From contig CASFDA010000005.1 of the NCBI GenBank assembly GCA_949293335.1, forward strand, positions 62,001-126,000: a stretch of 64,000 bases of DNA, in the 5' to 3' direction. Both the position numbers and the translations under genes were made by a program. Within the stretch, counting starts at the first letter, position 1. Each line of letters begins with the position of its first letter. Source of the DNA: an uncultured Spirochaetales bacterium (lineage in GTDB: Bacteria > Spirochaetota > Spirochaetia > Sphaerochaetales > Sphaerochaetaceae). Below are positions 50,670 through 59,990 of the stretch, piece after piece. The notes below the pieces were generated by a model. It had not been told where the DNA came from. It made no database searches and saw only the letters and a program-made list of their open reading frames with translations.

Positions 50670-51062
50670 ATGAAACATAAAGTCAAAGTGACTGTGCTGG
50701 ATAAGAAACTCTACCCTGAACTTCAGAAGCAGTATTGCGTAAACCCAGAATCGGGATCATGCCCATGCTACAATGTCGGCGATGAATTCATATTCTATCG
50801 CGATGAAGAAAGAGATGATTTCTGGCATATGGGAATCAATACCCTCGTAAAGACTAAGGGAGATCCAGATGCAGTGGCAGGGGGCCCGAAGCTTCCGTTC
50901 TGTTCTGAAGCGTGGGACGCTATTTCAAGATATATCTATGCAGGGATCGAGGGAGGGTCTATCATGCATTCCTGGATAAAAGATGAGAACACAATGATAA
51001 CCTGCTGTTCTGATGGAACACGACCTGTCATATTCAAAATTGAGAGGATTGATTATGAGTAA
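50670..51062 (+). CDS. TIGR04076 family protein
   Basis: 130 residues, of the small family typified by CPCYNVGDEF and FCSEAWDAISRYIYA blocks and a closing CCSDGTRPVIFKIER. Members are of unknown function, often in anaerobes; the conserved Cys pairs could bind metal. ATG 50670 follows GGAG; the frame to 50577 is A+T-rich leader. The 240-base gap to the previous gene is A+T-rich and holds nothing else that I can support. Confidence 0.7.
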   Translation: MKHKVKVTVLDKKLYPELQKQYCVNPESGSCPCYNVGDEFIFYRDEERDDFWHMGINTLVKTKGDPDAVAGGPKLPFCSEAWDAISRYIYAGIEGGSIMHSWIKDENTMITCCSDGTRPVIFKIERIDYE

Positions 51063-51187
51063 TCCCTTAAGCTTCTCGCTCTTTTGATTGTTCTTCAAAA
51101 AAAACTATTACAAGTTTTGCTTCTTCAATCGATAGCAATGCTCAAGAGGCAAGGTCACTTACCGTTACAGACACTTAGAAGTCCTCG

Positions 51188-51712
51188 CTAGATAATCACA
51201 AGGAAATGAAGAACATGGTATCGTCCGAAAACATCATCATCAATCAGGACTGCGAGACCTGGCAGATTTTCAGGATTTCCATATTCAATGTCGACCTCCT
51301 GATATTCAATCTCATACCATTTCTTCTGCATTCTGTACCAAGAGAGTTTCCTGTTGAGCTCCTCTCGGGAGAACACTTGACCGTTCTTCACGCCATATGA
51401 CAATGGCCCTTCATCAGGAAGTGCTCCAGGCATAAGGTTGACCAAGCGAAAACTTTTTCCTTTGACAGTGGAAAAGCTTTGATGAACAGGATGCTTGATC
51501 AGATCCTCAGCAATGGCCTCCATCTCATCGATCTCCTTCTGTTCCCTCCTTGCCTTCTCTGCCTGCTCCTTCTTCATGTCAAAATAAAAAGAACGCGGCT
51601 CATAGGCATAACAATCCCCATTGTCTGCCAGCTCTTCGAAATCGATTCCTTCCAGACATCTGCCGTTCCAGGAGATGCAGTCCTCGCAACACTCTGAAAT
51701 CATATCAGCCAT
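51188..51712 (-). CDS. Hypothetical protein with Cys-rich N-terminus
   Basis: 174 residues. Residues 8-35 hold five cysteines (CCEDC...RCLEG...DCYAYEP), a likely zinc site, followed by a coiled-coil-like KKEQAEKARREQKEIDEMEAIAEDL segment and a folded C-terminal part. No family recognised. It lies 30 bases after the next orphan gene on the same strand; probably one operon. Confidence 0.55.
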   Translation of the reverse strand: MADMISECCEDCISWNGRCLEGIDFEELADNGDCYAYEPRSFYFDMKKEQAEKARREQKEIDEMEAIAEDLIKHPVHQSFSTVKGKSFRLVNLMPGALPDEGPLSYGVKNGQVFSREELNRKLSWYRMQKKWYEIEYQEVDIEYGNPENLPGLAVLIDDDVFGRYHVLHFLVII

Positions 51713-51742
51713 ACCAATACCTCCATATTTCTTGTTTCCGCA

Positions 51743-52453
51743 TCACTCTGCTCCGATCTGCAGGAAAGTCGCAGGATACTCTTCACCTGTCAGATTTTCT
51801 GGAGAGATGAATCCATAATGGAGCTGAAGAATAGATAGCTTGTCGATGAACATCGGATCAGGAGCTTTTCCTGTCGACCATCTGTCCCAAATCTTCCTTA
51901 TCCTTTCTCTGTCCATCAACGCTCCAGCCAGATCCCGAGGCATGGCTTCATCATCAAAAATTACTTTCGTCTCCATGAAGGGATTGAATTCAAGCATCAG
52001 AAACGGTGGCAGAACAGAAAACACATGGATATCTATGGGGACTGGATTAAAACTGTCATCATAATGCAACCTGACAAGGACATGATCATCATCAAATATC
52101 CCAAGCCCGTACTCATCAAAGAACATGTGGAAATTAAATCCTTCGACCGCATCACGAACCTCATCGGCAGACAAAAACGCCGTCATGTCATTCTTTGCCA
52201 GCGTGAATAAAACTCCACGGTCGAACCTGAAATTAGCTTCATTCCAGATCTCGGTCGCTGCCTGATAACAGAGTGAGAAATCAAGCGTACCACAGTAATC
52301 ATAATCAGGAAGATAGATCTCCCCTGCCTTCACTTTCTCAATTATTTCTTTCTTCTGTATTGTCCAGACGTCCATGTCTTCATAATACAGTGACAATAAC
52401 GGCAAGACAAACATAGAGGCTTGAAGAGGATGATTTTTATCGGATTGGTTCAT
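51743..52453 (-). CDS. Hypothetical protein, 236 aa
   Basis: Soluble acidic protein with many aromatic residues (YDYCGTLDFSLCYQAATEIW, FNFHMFFDEYGLGIFDDDHVLVRLHYDDS). No recognised family, signal or membrane segment. It is paired with the Cys-rich protein gene downstream. Placement among other orphan genes suggests an accessory locus. Confidence 0.55.
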   Translation of the reverse strand: MNQSDKNHPLQASMFVLPLLSLYYEDMDVWTIQKKEIIEKVKAGEIYLPDYDYCGTLDFSLCYQAATEIWNEANFRFDRGVLFTLAKNDMTAFLSADEVRDAVEGFNFHMFFDEYGLGIFDDDHVLVRLHYDDSFNPVPIDIHVFSVLPPFLMLEFNPFMETKVIFDDEAMPRDLAGALMDRERIRKIWDRWSTGKAPDPMFIDKLSILQLHYGFISPENLTGEEYPATFLQIGAE

Positions 52454-52521
52454 CAGAATTTCACTCTATTGGAAAGTCCAGCTGCTTTTGACCTGAATCT
52501 TGCGGTTAAAAACATATAACC

Positions 52522-52554
52522 AAAAGCCCTCCCCTTTTTTGTTTAGGGGAAGGC
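52522..52554 (-). terminator. Rho-independent terminator after the cupin gene
   Basis: On the minus strand the stem GCCTTCCCC/GGGGAGGGC (52554-52546 with 52534-52526, one G-T) with an A-rich loop is followed by TTTT. It lies 38 bases beyond the cupin stop. Confidence 0.8.
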
Positions 52555-52591
52555 CTGAAATACATTGACTTAATGATATTGCTATACTGCC

Positions 52592-52942
52592 TCACACTAT
52601 TGCATCTGCAGCTGTATACTCGGTGAGAGATCCAGCTTTGACCTGAATGCAAATATAACTCATGGGACTATCAGGTGATGCAAAGAACTGTCTTTTGCCC
52701 TGAGGTGCGATCCTGATCCAATCGCCTTCTGAAAGCACGATCGCCTCCCCATCTACAACCGCTTTGCCTTTTCCGGAAATGATGAAATAAATCTCCTCGT
52801 TCTCTTTGTGCGCATGTACAAATGGAACAGATGCACCTGCAGGTAGCGTATTTACACTGATCTCTGCTCCTGTCAGACCAAGTTTGTCGTGAAGTTCTGT
52901 CCTTGCACCATCTGCCTTTCCTGTCTTTGTATAGTTGCTCAT
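52592..52942 (-). CDS. Cupin domain protein
   Basis: A 116-residue single-domain cupin. Motif 1: PFVHAHKENEEIYFIISGKGKAVVDG (two His and Glu for metal); motif 2 is weaker, near SEGDWIRIAPQGKRQFFAS, with the usual His missing. It stands divergent from the HxlR regulator gene with a 108-base gap, a common arrangement for redox-responsive pairs, and is probably repressed by it. Confidence 0.85.
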   Translation of the reverse strand: MSNYTKTGKADGARTELHDKLGLTGAEISVNTLPAGASVPFVHAHKENEEIYFIISGKGKAVVDGEAIVLSEGDWIRIAPQGKRQFFASPDSPMSYICIQVKAGSLTEYTAADAIV

Positions 52943-53050
52943 TTTCTTTTCTCCTTATGCCTACAATTTATTTCGAATAGACGAAACAGAAAAGTACGCA
53001 CAAAAAAGTAACTGCGCATTAATTTTGAAATATGTAATATCATAAACGAC

Positions 53051-53380
53051 ATGAAGACGAAATCAGAATTGCCTGCTTGTCCTGTTGCAACAACAGTAAG
53101 CCTTATCGGAAGCAAGTGGAAACTGCTTATACTGCGGAATCTTTCTGCCAGAACATGGAGATTCAACGAATTGATGAGATCTCTGGAAGGGATATCACAG
53201 AAAGTTCTCACAACAAGCCTCAGAGAACTTGAAAGCGATGGCATCATATACAGAAAAGATTACGGCACAAATCCTCCCAAGGTGGAGTATGGGCTTACCG
53301 AGATCGGGAAAAAGCTGGAAGCGTTACTTTCCCTGATGGCAGATTTCGGAACATATTACAAGAATGCTAGTTCTCTCTGA
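53051..53380 (+). CDS. HxlR-type transcriptional regulator
   Basis: 109-residue winged-helix regulator of the HxlR/MarR-like class. CPVATTVSLIGSKWKLLILRNL, the FNELMRSLEGISQKVLTTSLRELESDGIIYR recognition region and the wing are all typical. A single Cys near residue 10 is in the position used for redox or electrophile sensing in several HxlR members. Likely controls the divergent cupin gene. Confidence 0.9.
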   Translation: MKTKSELPACPVATTVSLIGSKWKLLILRNLSARTWRFNELMRSLEGISQKVLTTSLRELESDGIIYRKDYGTNPPKVEYGLTEIGKKLEALLSLMADFGTYYKNASSL

Positions 53381-53438
53381 TAAGCAAAGACAAGAAACTT
53401 ATCTTTGACTGTTTTTACACAGGGCATTACCAATTTCA

Positions 53439-53468
53439 TTGACATGAAAATTTTCAGCTGAACATAAT
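53439..53468 (+). promoter_or_regulatory. Promoter of the leucine-rich-repeat lipoprotein
   Basis: -35 TTGACA (53439-53444), 18-base spacer, -10 CATAAT (53463-53468). The spacer contains a perfect palindrome TGAAAATTTTCA, a possible operator. Confidence 0.5.
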
Positions 53469-53520
53469 TAGAATATTGATGCAATAAAATGTTTTATGTG
53501 TCAACTTCGGGGGGAAAATA

Positions 53521-54930
53521 ATGAAGAAAATATTCGTTTTGATTTGTTGTTTTTTTGTTACAACAACTGTTTTTGCACTTGGTTCATCTGAGAGTAATGA
53601 TGTGCCAGCAGAATATGAGATATCTGGTACTTGGTACGATGGCACGCCAATCATCACAGGATCTGATGGGACAGAGTATTATCTTGCTTCGGAAACTACG
53701 GCATACAGGATATACGATGGAAGGCAAAATGATAAGGAAGGAAATCAATATCAATACTGCTATGATGCTGAATCCGATGTATATATCCCGATGTATGGAA
53801 AGGATGGAGATCTTGAAAAAGCGCTGAAAAGAAAAACTACGGAAGAGAGGATTCCCTATGAACTTGATCATACTCTGATCATACCAGCAGGAGTTGATTC
53901 TATAGCACCCGAAAAAATATTTTTCGATAATATCTCTGTAAGTGAAGAAAACGAAAAATATGCAGAAATAGACAATGCTCTTTATGACAAGACAACTAAG
54001 ACATTGATATATGTTTCTAATTCCCTCCGCGGAAGTTTTGAGATTCCAGAGGGAATAACTGGAGTTGATCCATATGCTATCAACCTAAATAATCAATTTA
54101 ACAATGGCAAGAAAATTTGTATTCCATCAACTGTCGTTCATATCGACTTAGATGCATTCAGGCATTGCAATGGGATGGACATTGAATTCGAATCAATCAA
54201 CCCTAATGCGGATTTCTGCCTTGTTGATAATATTCTGTACGACAAAGACTATACGACAATCATTTATATTGTTCCATGGAAGTCTTCCTACTTTAAAGGT
54301 AGTTCTATGAATCTCCCCGATACTCTTGAGTCAATTCCAGAAGATTTTGCCGATGAGGTCGGAGGGTTGTCCTCTATCACACTCCCGGCAAAAGTAAAAC
54401 ATATTGGCGATAGAGCCTTTGCCGGCGATCATTTCGAAACAGAATTAACATTTGCCAAAAAAACTTGGATAGATCACTCTTATAAACGTATTACAATAAG
54501 TGGAGACCTTCCTTCTACTTTGGAGACAATAGGAATCAGTGCCTTCAAATATGCTGATTTTGAGGACGGAACAATCACAATTCCTTCTTCCATTTCGAGA
54601 ATATCTGATACTGCTTTCCAGGGAATCATCGGTGTTGAGACACTTGATATTCCATCTACTGTAAAGGAGATCGGAGCAGGTGCTTTCAAGGAATCCAGTA
54701 TAGTCAACATCACGATTGCCGAGGGAGTCGAATCAATTGAGAAGAATGCATTTGCCAACATGGAGAAACTTGAGAGCATCAATATTCCAACTTCAGTCAA
54801 GTCGATCGGAGAAAATATTTTCGAAAAATGCCCAAATGTTGAGATAGAAATTGATGAATCATGTCCTGTCTATGACAAAATCAAGGAAGAATATGGTGAT
54901 CATATTGCCGAGGATATTGACTGGCTATAG
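53521..54930 (+). CDS. BspA-type leucine-rich-repeat surface protein
   Basis: 469 residues with a signal peptide (MKKIFVLICCFFVTTTVFALG). Residues from about 110 to 455 form LRR_5/BspA repeats: units such as ITIPSSISRISDTAFQG and LDIPSTVKEIGAGAFKE recur, with interruptions. Such proteins of treponemes and oral anaerobes bind host matrix or other bacteria. The gene has its own promoter and is A+T-rich compared with neighbours, consistent with acquisition. GGGGGG precedes the start. Confidence 0.88.
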   Translation: MKKIFVLICCFFVTTTVFALGSSESNDVPAEYEISGTWYDGTPIITGSDGTEYYLASETTAYRIYDGRQNDKEGNQYQYCYDAESDVYIPMYGKDGDLEKALKRKTTEERIPYELDHTLIIPAGVDSIAPEKIFFDNISVSEENEKYAEIDNALYDKTTKTLIYVSNSLRGSFEIPEGITGVDPYAINLNNQFNNGKKICIPSTVVHIDLDAFRHCNGMDIEFESINPNADFCLVDNILYDKDYTTIIYIVPWKSSYFKGSSMNLPDTLESIPEDFADEVGGLSSITLPAKVKHIGDRAFAGDHFETELTFAKKTWIDHSYKRITISGDLPSTLETIGISAFKYADFEDGTITIPSSISRISDTAFQGIIGVETLDIPSTVKEIGAGAFKESSIVNITIAEGVESIEKNAFANMEKLESINIPTSVKSIGENIFEKCPNVEIEIDESCPVYDKIKEEYGDHIAEDIDWL

Positions 54931-55064
54931 AAGACAAACTACATTCTCGACAGTCTGAAACATGCTATGGCCGTTAGTACCTCCACTCTATCACGGGACA
55001 TAAGTATTGACGGCTTCTAGCTTATTTGTATTTCAGATAAAGAGAGGCCCGTACTTTCAGGCGA

Positions 55065-55336
55065 TCATACAAATTCGATCTTCAGTTTCTTTCCCAAGCC
55101 TTCGGCAATGCGCCTTAATGTCTCCACGGATGGATTACCTGTCGCGTTTTCGATCCTTGCAATGATGGATTGCTTAACGCCTGTAATTTCTGCAAGTTGC
55201 GCCTGGCTTATCCCTTTCTCCATCCTTGCCGTTATGAGTCTTTCAGCGATGTCGTACTGTGGTCCGAGTTTATCCCATTCTTTTTGAATGATGGATTCTC
55301 TAATTCTTTTTTTAGCATATCGTCAAAAGTTATCAT
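55065..55336 (-). pseudogene. Frameshifted XRE-family antitoxin (HigA-like)
   Basis: ATG 55336 opens MITFDDMLKKELENPSFKK. At the AAAAAG run (55285-55280) the frame must slip by -1 to continue as EWDKLGPQYDIAERLITARMEKGISQAQLAEITGVKQSIIARIENATGNPSVETLRRIAEGLGKKLKIEFV, a complete Cro/C1-type helix-turn-helix of the HigA class. One missing G would restore the whole protein. No toxin gene lies beside it, so it looks like a decayed leftover. See the finding on the slippery site. The gap on either side (54931-55064 and 55337-55463) has no other gene I can support. Confidence 0.65.
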
Positions 55337-55463
55337 TTCTTTGTCCTTATTATGAAGGTATCACTGTTTATAGTCTTTTAGTTTTTCTCCATGAAAGCCC
55401 TTCGTGTATATTATATTTCGCACTTCATAAGAAAAGTGAAGAGGACAAAAGAATGCCATAGTG

Positions 55464-55494
55464 TTGACCCGAAAAGAGCGGATTGGACTATAAT
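55464..55494 (+). promoter_or_regulatory. Promoter of the UvrA-like gene, possibly leaderless
   Basis: -35 TTGACC (55464-55469), 19-base spacer, -10 TATAAT (55489-55494). The ATG of the gene is only six bases after the -10 hexamer, so transcription would begin at or next to the start codon. Confidence 0.5.
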
Positions 55495-55500
55495 CCAGCC

Positions 55501-57981
55501 ATGGCTGATAAAATTCTTGTACGTGGAGCAAAGGTCCATAATCTAAAGAACATCAACATCGATATCCCGCTCGGAAAGATAGTGGGCATTGCAGGGGTAT
55601 CTGGATCTGGAAAATCATCTCTCGCACTCGGAGTACTTTACGCAGAAGGTTCCAGAAGATATCTGGAATCACTTTCCACATACACAAGAAGGCGGATGAC
55701 TCAGGCTGAACGTGCACTTGTAGATGAGGTACTGTATATTCCCGCCGCCCTTGCCCTCAGGCAACGTCCCGGAATTCCTGGAATAAGAAGTACCTTTGGA
55801 ACTCAAAGTGAACTTCTCAATTCACTACGCCTCATGTTCTCCCGTCTTGCAAGCCACAGATGCCCGAATGGACATTACCTTGAGCCAACACTTGACGTCG
55901 CCGCAGAAAAGGAACTCATCTGTCCTGTCTGCGGGGAGAGGTTCTACGCTCCATCTGCAGAAGAACTCGCATTCAACAGCCAGGGGGCATGCCCTAAGTG
56001 CAATGGTACAGGGATAATAAGGACAGTTGACAAATCCACTCTGGTTCCTGATGAGTCACTCACAATCGAGGAGGGAGCTGTCGCCCCATGGAATTCTCTC
56101 ATGTGGTCGCTGATGGTGGATGTCTGCAGGGAAATGGGAGTACGGACTGACGTTCCATTCTCAGAACTCACAGACAGGGAAAAGGACATTGTCTATAATG
56201 GTCCAGCTGAGAAAAAACACATCTTCTATAAATCCAAGAACTCAAATCAGGCAGGAGAGCTTGACTTCACATATTTCAATGCAACCTATACAGTCGAGAA
56301 TGCCCTTTCGAAAGTAAAAGATGAACAGGGAATGAAACGAGTCGAGAAATTCCTGAAAGAGGATATCTGTCCTTCCTGCAATGGCACACGGCTTTCAGAG
56401 AAAGCAAGATGGCCCAAAATAATGGGTTCTGGACTCGATGACATATGCAAAATGACACTTTCAGAAGCCATCAGATGGGTAAAAGCTGTTCCTGCTTCTC
56501 TCCCTGCAGAGATGCAGAAGATGGCTTTCAGTATCACAGAGTCTTTTCTCGATGCATCAAAACGTCTTGTCGACCTTGGCTTGGGTTATTTGTCGCTAGA
56601 CAGGGCATCGTCAACACTTTCGACAGGAGAAAGGCAGCGAGTGCAGCTGGCAAGGGCTGTAAGAAACCGTACCACAGGTGTCCTTTATGTCCTTGATGAA
56701 CCTTCAATAGGATTGCATCCATCGAATATCGAGGGACTGAAAGGTGTGATGCATGATCTGATTGCAGATGGAAATTCTGTCGTGCTGGTGGATCACGATA
56801 CTGAAATTCTGGCGGAATCTGACTGGATCATTGAAATGGGACCTGGTGCCGGCTTGGATGGAGGAGAGGTTATTTTTGAAGGGACTGTTGATGATATCAG
56901 GAAAAGCGGAACATCAAAAATCGGTCAATTCCTCTCCGGACAGCTTATATTCTCAAGACAAAGGGTTGAGATGGCCCACATGTTTGACAAAGGAAAGATC
57001 AGACTGGAGACAGGAAGAATACACACGGTAAAACCTCTTGATGTCGTGTTCCCAAAAGGTCGTCTTACTGTCGTAACAGGTGTATCAGGCTCAGGTAAAA
57101 CCACCTTAATACTCGAAAGTCTCGTGCCTGCGCTGAAAGCTCTGGTAACTGGTGGAAAATTGCCAGGACATGTAAAGAAAGTAGAAGCTGATGGCATCAA
57201 GCAGGTGAAACTGATAGATGCAACGCCGATTGGAATAAACATACGTTCCACTGTCGCAACATATTCTGATGTTCATGACGAGATGCGCAAGCTTTTCGCA
57301 AAGACAGAAGACGCAAAGAGATCCGGATACAGGGCTGGAGACTTCTCCTACAATACCGGCAAGCTCAGGTGTGGTGTGTGCGATGGCACAGGCTCGATCA
57401 GCCTCGATGTGCAATTTCTGCCAGATGTTGATATACCTTGCCCAGAATGCAGAGGATCGCGCTACTCGAAGGAAGCAAGGAAAATAAAATACAGAGGAAA
57501 AGATGGGAAAGTCTACTCTATCCCAGAACTCATGGATATGGATATCTGCAATGCGATGGAAGCACTTTCAGGACAAAAGACAATAATACAGAAACTGGAA
57601 GTACTCAATGATCTGGGACTGGGCTATCTCAGGCTTGGGGAAGAGACGCCAGGGCTTTCGGGAGGAGAAGCCCAGAGACTGAAGCTTGCAAGCGAAATGG
57701 GCAAGGAACAATCAGATTCTGTATTTGTTTTCGATGAACCCACAATCGGCCTCCATCCGCTTGATGTAAAATCACTTCTGTCGGTATTCCAGACTTTGAT
57801 AGATAGCGGAGCTACTGTAATCGTCATCGAACATGATCTTGATGTGATAAGAAACGCCGACTACATCATCGACATGGGCCCAGGGGGTGGAAATGAAGGC
57901 GGATACATTGTCACATCAGGGACTGCTGAAGATATAAAGGGATGCAGAGAAAGCGTGACAGGAAAATATATCCGCATCTGA
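55501..57981 (+). CDS. UvrA-like ABC ATPase (UvrA paralogue)
   Basis: 826 residues, two ABC modules. First: Walker A GVSGSGKS (32-39), signature LSTGERQRVQLARA, Walker B VLYVLDEPSIGLHP. Second: GVSGSGKT, LSGGEAQRLKLA, FVFDEPTIGLHP. Zinc-type CxxC pairs occur at CPKCNGTG, CPSCNGTR, CGVCDGTG and CPECRGSRY. It is about 110 residues shorter than housekeeping UvrA, as in the UvrA2 or drug-resistance group. Those paralogues assist tolerance to DNA-damaging or intercalating compounds; a role in canonical repair is not implied. ATG 55501 is preferred to upstream TTG 55483. Confidence 0.9.
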   Translation: MADKILVRGAKVHNLKNINIDIPLGKIVGIAGVSGSGKSSLALGVLYAEGSRRYLESLSTYTRRRMTQAERALVDEVLYIPAALALRQRPGIPGIRSTFGTQSELLNSLRLMFSRLASHRCPNGHYLEPTLDVAAEKELICPVCGERFYAPSAEELAFNSQGACPKCNGTGIIRTVDKSTLVPDESLTIEEGAVAPWNSLMWSLMVDVCREMGVRTDVPFSELTDREKDIVYNGPAEKKHIFYKSKNSNQAGELDFTYFNATYTVENALSKVKDEQGMKRVEKFLKEDICPSCNGTRLSEKARWPKIMGSGLDDICKMTLSEAIRWVKAVPASLPAEMQKMAFSITESFLDASKRLVDLGLGYLSLDRASSTLSTGERQRVQLARAVRNRTTGVLYVLDEPSIGLHPSNIEGLKGVMHDLIADGNSVVLVDHDTEILAESDWIIEMGPGAGLDGGEVIFEGTVDDIRKSGTSKIGQFLSGQLIFSRQRVEMAHMFDKGKIRLETGRIHTVKPLDVVFPKGRLTVVTGVSGSGKTTLILESLVPALKALVTGGKLPGHVKKVEADGIKQVKLIDATPIGINIRSTVATYSDVHDEMRKLFAKTEDAKRSGYRAGDFSYNTGKLRCGVCDGTGSISLDVQFLPDVDIPCPECRGSRYSKEARKIKYRGKDGKVYSIPELMDMDICNAMEALSGQKTIIQKLEVLNDLGLGYLRLGEETPGLSGGEAQRLKLASEMGKEQSDSVFVFDEPTIGLHPLDVKSLLSVFQTLIDSGATVIVIEHDLDVIRNADYIIDMGPGGGNEGGYIVTSGTAEDIKGCRESVTGKYIRI

Positions 57982-57996
57982 AAGTAAATGATCCTC

Positions 57997-58026
57997 CTCC
58001 CGGAAATACACAAAATATTCCGGGAG
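57997..58026. terminator. Hairpin between convergent UvrA-like and alpha-glucosidase genes
   Basis: Stem CTCCCGGAA/TTCCGGGAG (57997-58005 with 58018-58026) in the 60-bp convergent gap. No strong T-run on either side, but the position suggests bidirectional termination. Confidence 0.5.
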
Positions 58027-58041
58027 AAGGTCAGGGAGCGA

Positions 58042-59733
58042 TCATCTGCTCTTCAAGAATACAATTGCCTCATAAGGCATCAGGTCAATGACACGGCCAT
58101 CAAATTCCTTTCTTCCCGTATTTGAAACAGCGACAATTGATCCAGATATGTCGACGTCTTCCGGGATCTGCAGAGCGAATTTCGTTGCACTGAAATTAAG
58201 GATTACAAAAAGCATCTCCTTCGCATTCTCCCTGACATAGGAGAATATTCTGTCACTATCCTCGAAACACTCTCTGAAACTTCCATCAACAATGACAGGA
58301 TGCTCTTTCCTGAAAGCTATCATCATCTTGTAGAAATTCAGGACTGAGTCAGGATCTTCCTTCTCCTTTTCTGCATTTATGGAGATGTAGTTGGGATTGA
58401 CATCTATCCATGGCTTTCCTTCAGTAAAGCCTGCATTTAAAGAATCATTCCATTGCATCGGTGTTCGGGCATTATCCCTTCCCCTATAATAGATCTTTTC
58501 CAGAATATCATGTTCCGATACACCAGTTGCCTTCAGTTCCTTGTAGAGGTTTATTGACTGCACATCCCTGTAGTACGAGATGTCAGGAAATCTGACATTC
58601 GTCATTCCAAGCTCTTCTCCCTGATATACATAAGGAGTTCCGCGCAGCGTCATATCCATTGTGCACAGAAGCTTCGCGCTTTCCTTCAGGTACCTCTCAT
58701 CATTTCCGAATCTGGATACGCTTCTTGCCTGATCATGATTTGAAAGATATATGCTGTTCCATCCATCATCACCGAGTGAGCTCTGCCATTTGGAGAGGAT
58801 TGACTTCAGATCCTTGATCGACCATGGCCTGATATCCCACTTGTTTATCTTTCCCTGGTCGATATTCACATGTTCGAACTGAAAGACCATATTGAGCTCT
58901 CCCCTATCCTCAGAAACATATTCTTTTGCAGTTTCAGGGGTGACGTTAGGTGTCTCACCGACTGTCATGATATCGTACTTCGAGAATACATCCTCATAAA
59001 TTTCATGGAGGTATTCATGGACATGAGGTCCATTCATGTAGAACTGTGATCCACGTACCAGCCCCTTTGCACCAGGCACACTCGGATAGCCAGGAACTTT
59101 TGATATGAAATTTATTGTATCGAGTCTGAAACCATCGATCCCCTTATCAAGCCAGAACCGGAGAATCGACTTGATTTCTTTTCGCACTTCCTTGTTCTTC
59201 CAGTTCAGATCTGGCTGTCCGGATGAAAAAATATGCAGATAATACTGTCCGCAGCTTTCTTCATATTTCCAGGCCGGACCACTGAAATGTGATTGCCAGT
59301 TATTCGGAAGAGATCCATCTGCCGGTGGATCAACCCATAGATAGTAATCGTGTTTCGGATTATCTTTGCTTTTCCTTGCCTCCACAAACCATGGATGCTG
59401 ATCAGATGTATGGTTGATTACCATGTCCATGACAACGCGAATGCCATGCTCATGAGCGCTCGCAATCAAGTTCTCCATATCGCCGAGCGAACCGAAATCA
59501 GACTGTATGTCATGATAATCGCTTATATCATATCCATTATCGACATTAGGAGACTTGTATACAGGACAGATCCAGATCACATCGATGCCAAGTTCCTTCA
59601 GATAGTCAAGTTTCGATATTATCCCCCTGATGTCTCCGATGCCATCTCCGTTGGAATCCTTGAAGCTTCTTGGATATATCTGATAGACCACCGCGTTCTT
59701 CCACCACTGGATGGCTCCTTTTTCCTTATTCAT
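58042..59733 (-). CDS. GH13 alpha-glucosidase (oligo-1,6-glucosidase type)
   Basis: 563-residue cytosolic family 13 glycoside hydrolase. Catalytic residues: nucleophile Asp205 (GFRLDTINF), acid/base Glu260 (TVGETPN), transition-state Asp334 (SNHDQAR). The early DVIWICPVYKSPNVDNGYDISDY block is typical of the oligo-1,6-glucosidase/trehalose-6-phosphate hydrolase branch. Substrates are likely isomaltose-like sugars or alpha-glucosides taken up by another system. Start 59733 (GGAGG upstream) rather than 59769. No sugar transporter is adjacent. Confidence 0.92.
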   Translation of the reverse strand: MNKEKGAIQWWKNAVVYQIYPRSFKDSNGDGIGDIRGIISKLDYLKELGIDVIWICPVYKSPNVDNGYDISDYHDIQSDFGSLGDMENLIASAHEHGIRVVMDMVINHTSDQHPWFVEARKSKDNPKHDYYLWVDPPADGSLPNNWQSHFSGPAWKYEESCGQYYLHIFSSGQPDLNWKNKEVRKEIKSILRFWLDKGIDGFRLDTINFISKVPGYPSVPGAKGLVRGSQFYMNGPHVHEYLHEIYEDVFSKYDIMTVGETPNVTPETAKEYVSEDRGELNMVFQFEHVNIDQGKINKWDIRPWSIKDLKSILSKWQSSLGDDGWNSIYLSNHDQARSVSRFGNDERYLKESAKLLCTMDMTLRGTPYVYQGEELGMTNVRFPDISYYRDVQSINLYKELKATGVSEHDILEKIYYRGRDNARTPMQWNDSLNAGFTEGKPWIDVNPNYISINAEKEKEDPDSVLNFYKMMIAFRKEHPVIVDGSFRECFEDSDRIFSYVRENAKEMLFVILNFSATKFALQIPEDVDISGSIVAVSNTGRKEFDGRVIDLMPYEAIVFLKSR

Positions 59734-59948
59734 AAAACCTCCGATCGCATTTGAGCTCGTACTACTCAATATTGTGAAAAAGACATAACCCTCTGTCAGG
59801 GCAACAAACCTGGAGTATTCCTTATGAATCCATGACTTCTATGGATGTCTGATCCGCTATTTTTCTCAATTCAGGCAGCTGGATATGGATAGAATATGAA
59901 TCCATAGGAAATACCGCCATCTAGGTCAAAGCAAGATGACAATACATG

Positions 59949-59975
59949 GACGAGAGGAGCACTGCCCCTCCCGTC
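59949..59975 (-). terminator. Strong hairpin downstream of the second TTT operon
   Basis: On the minus strand GACGGGAGGGGC/GCTCCTCTCGTC forms a 12-bp stem (two G-T) with loop AGT, 15 bases past the tctC stop; no T-run follows. It probably protects or ends the mRNA. The 170 bases beyond, up to the alpha-glucosidase leader, hold a repeated TATGAATCCAT (about 59822 and 59895) and nothing coding. Confidence 0.6.
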
Positions 59976-59990
59976 TGTAAGGAACTTGTC

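Noticed and set aside
55350-55456. Short minus-strand frame upstream of the XRE antitoxin, considered as a HigB toxin remnant
   Set aside because: About 30 residues (ending FHGEKLKDYKQ) without the KKTxKTP motif of HigB; could be chance.
59820-59905. TATGAATCCAT occurring twice
   Set aside because: Only two copies of an 11-base motif in an intergenic region; too little to call a repeat family.
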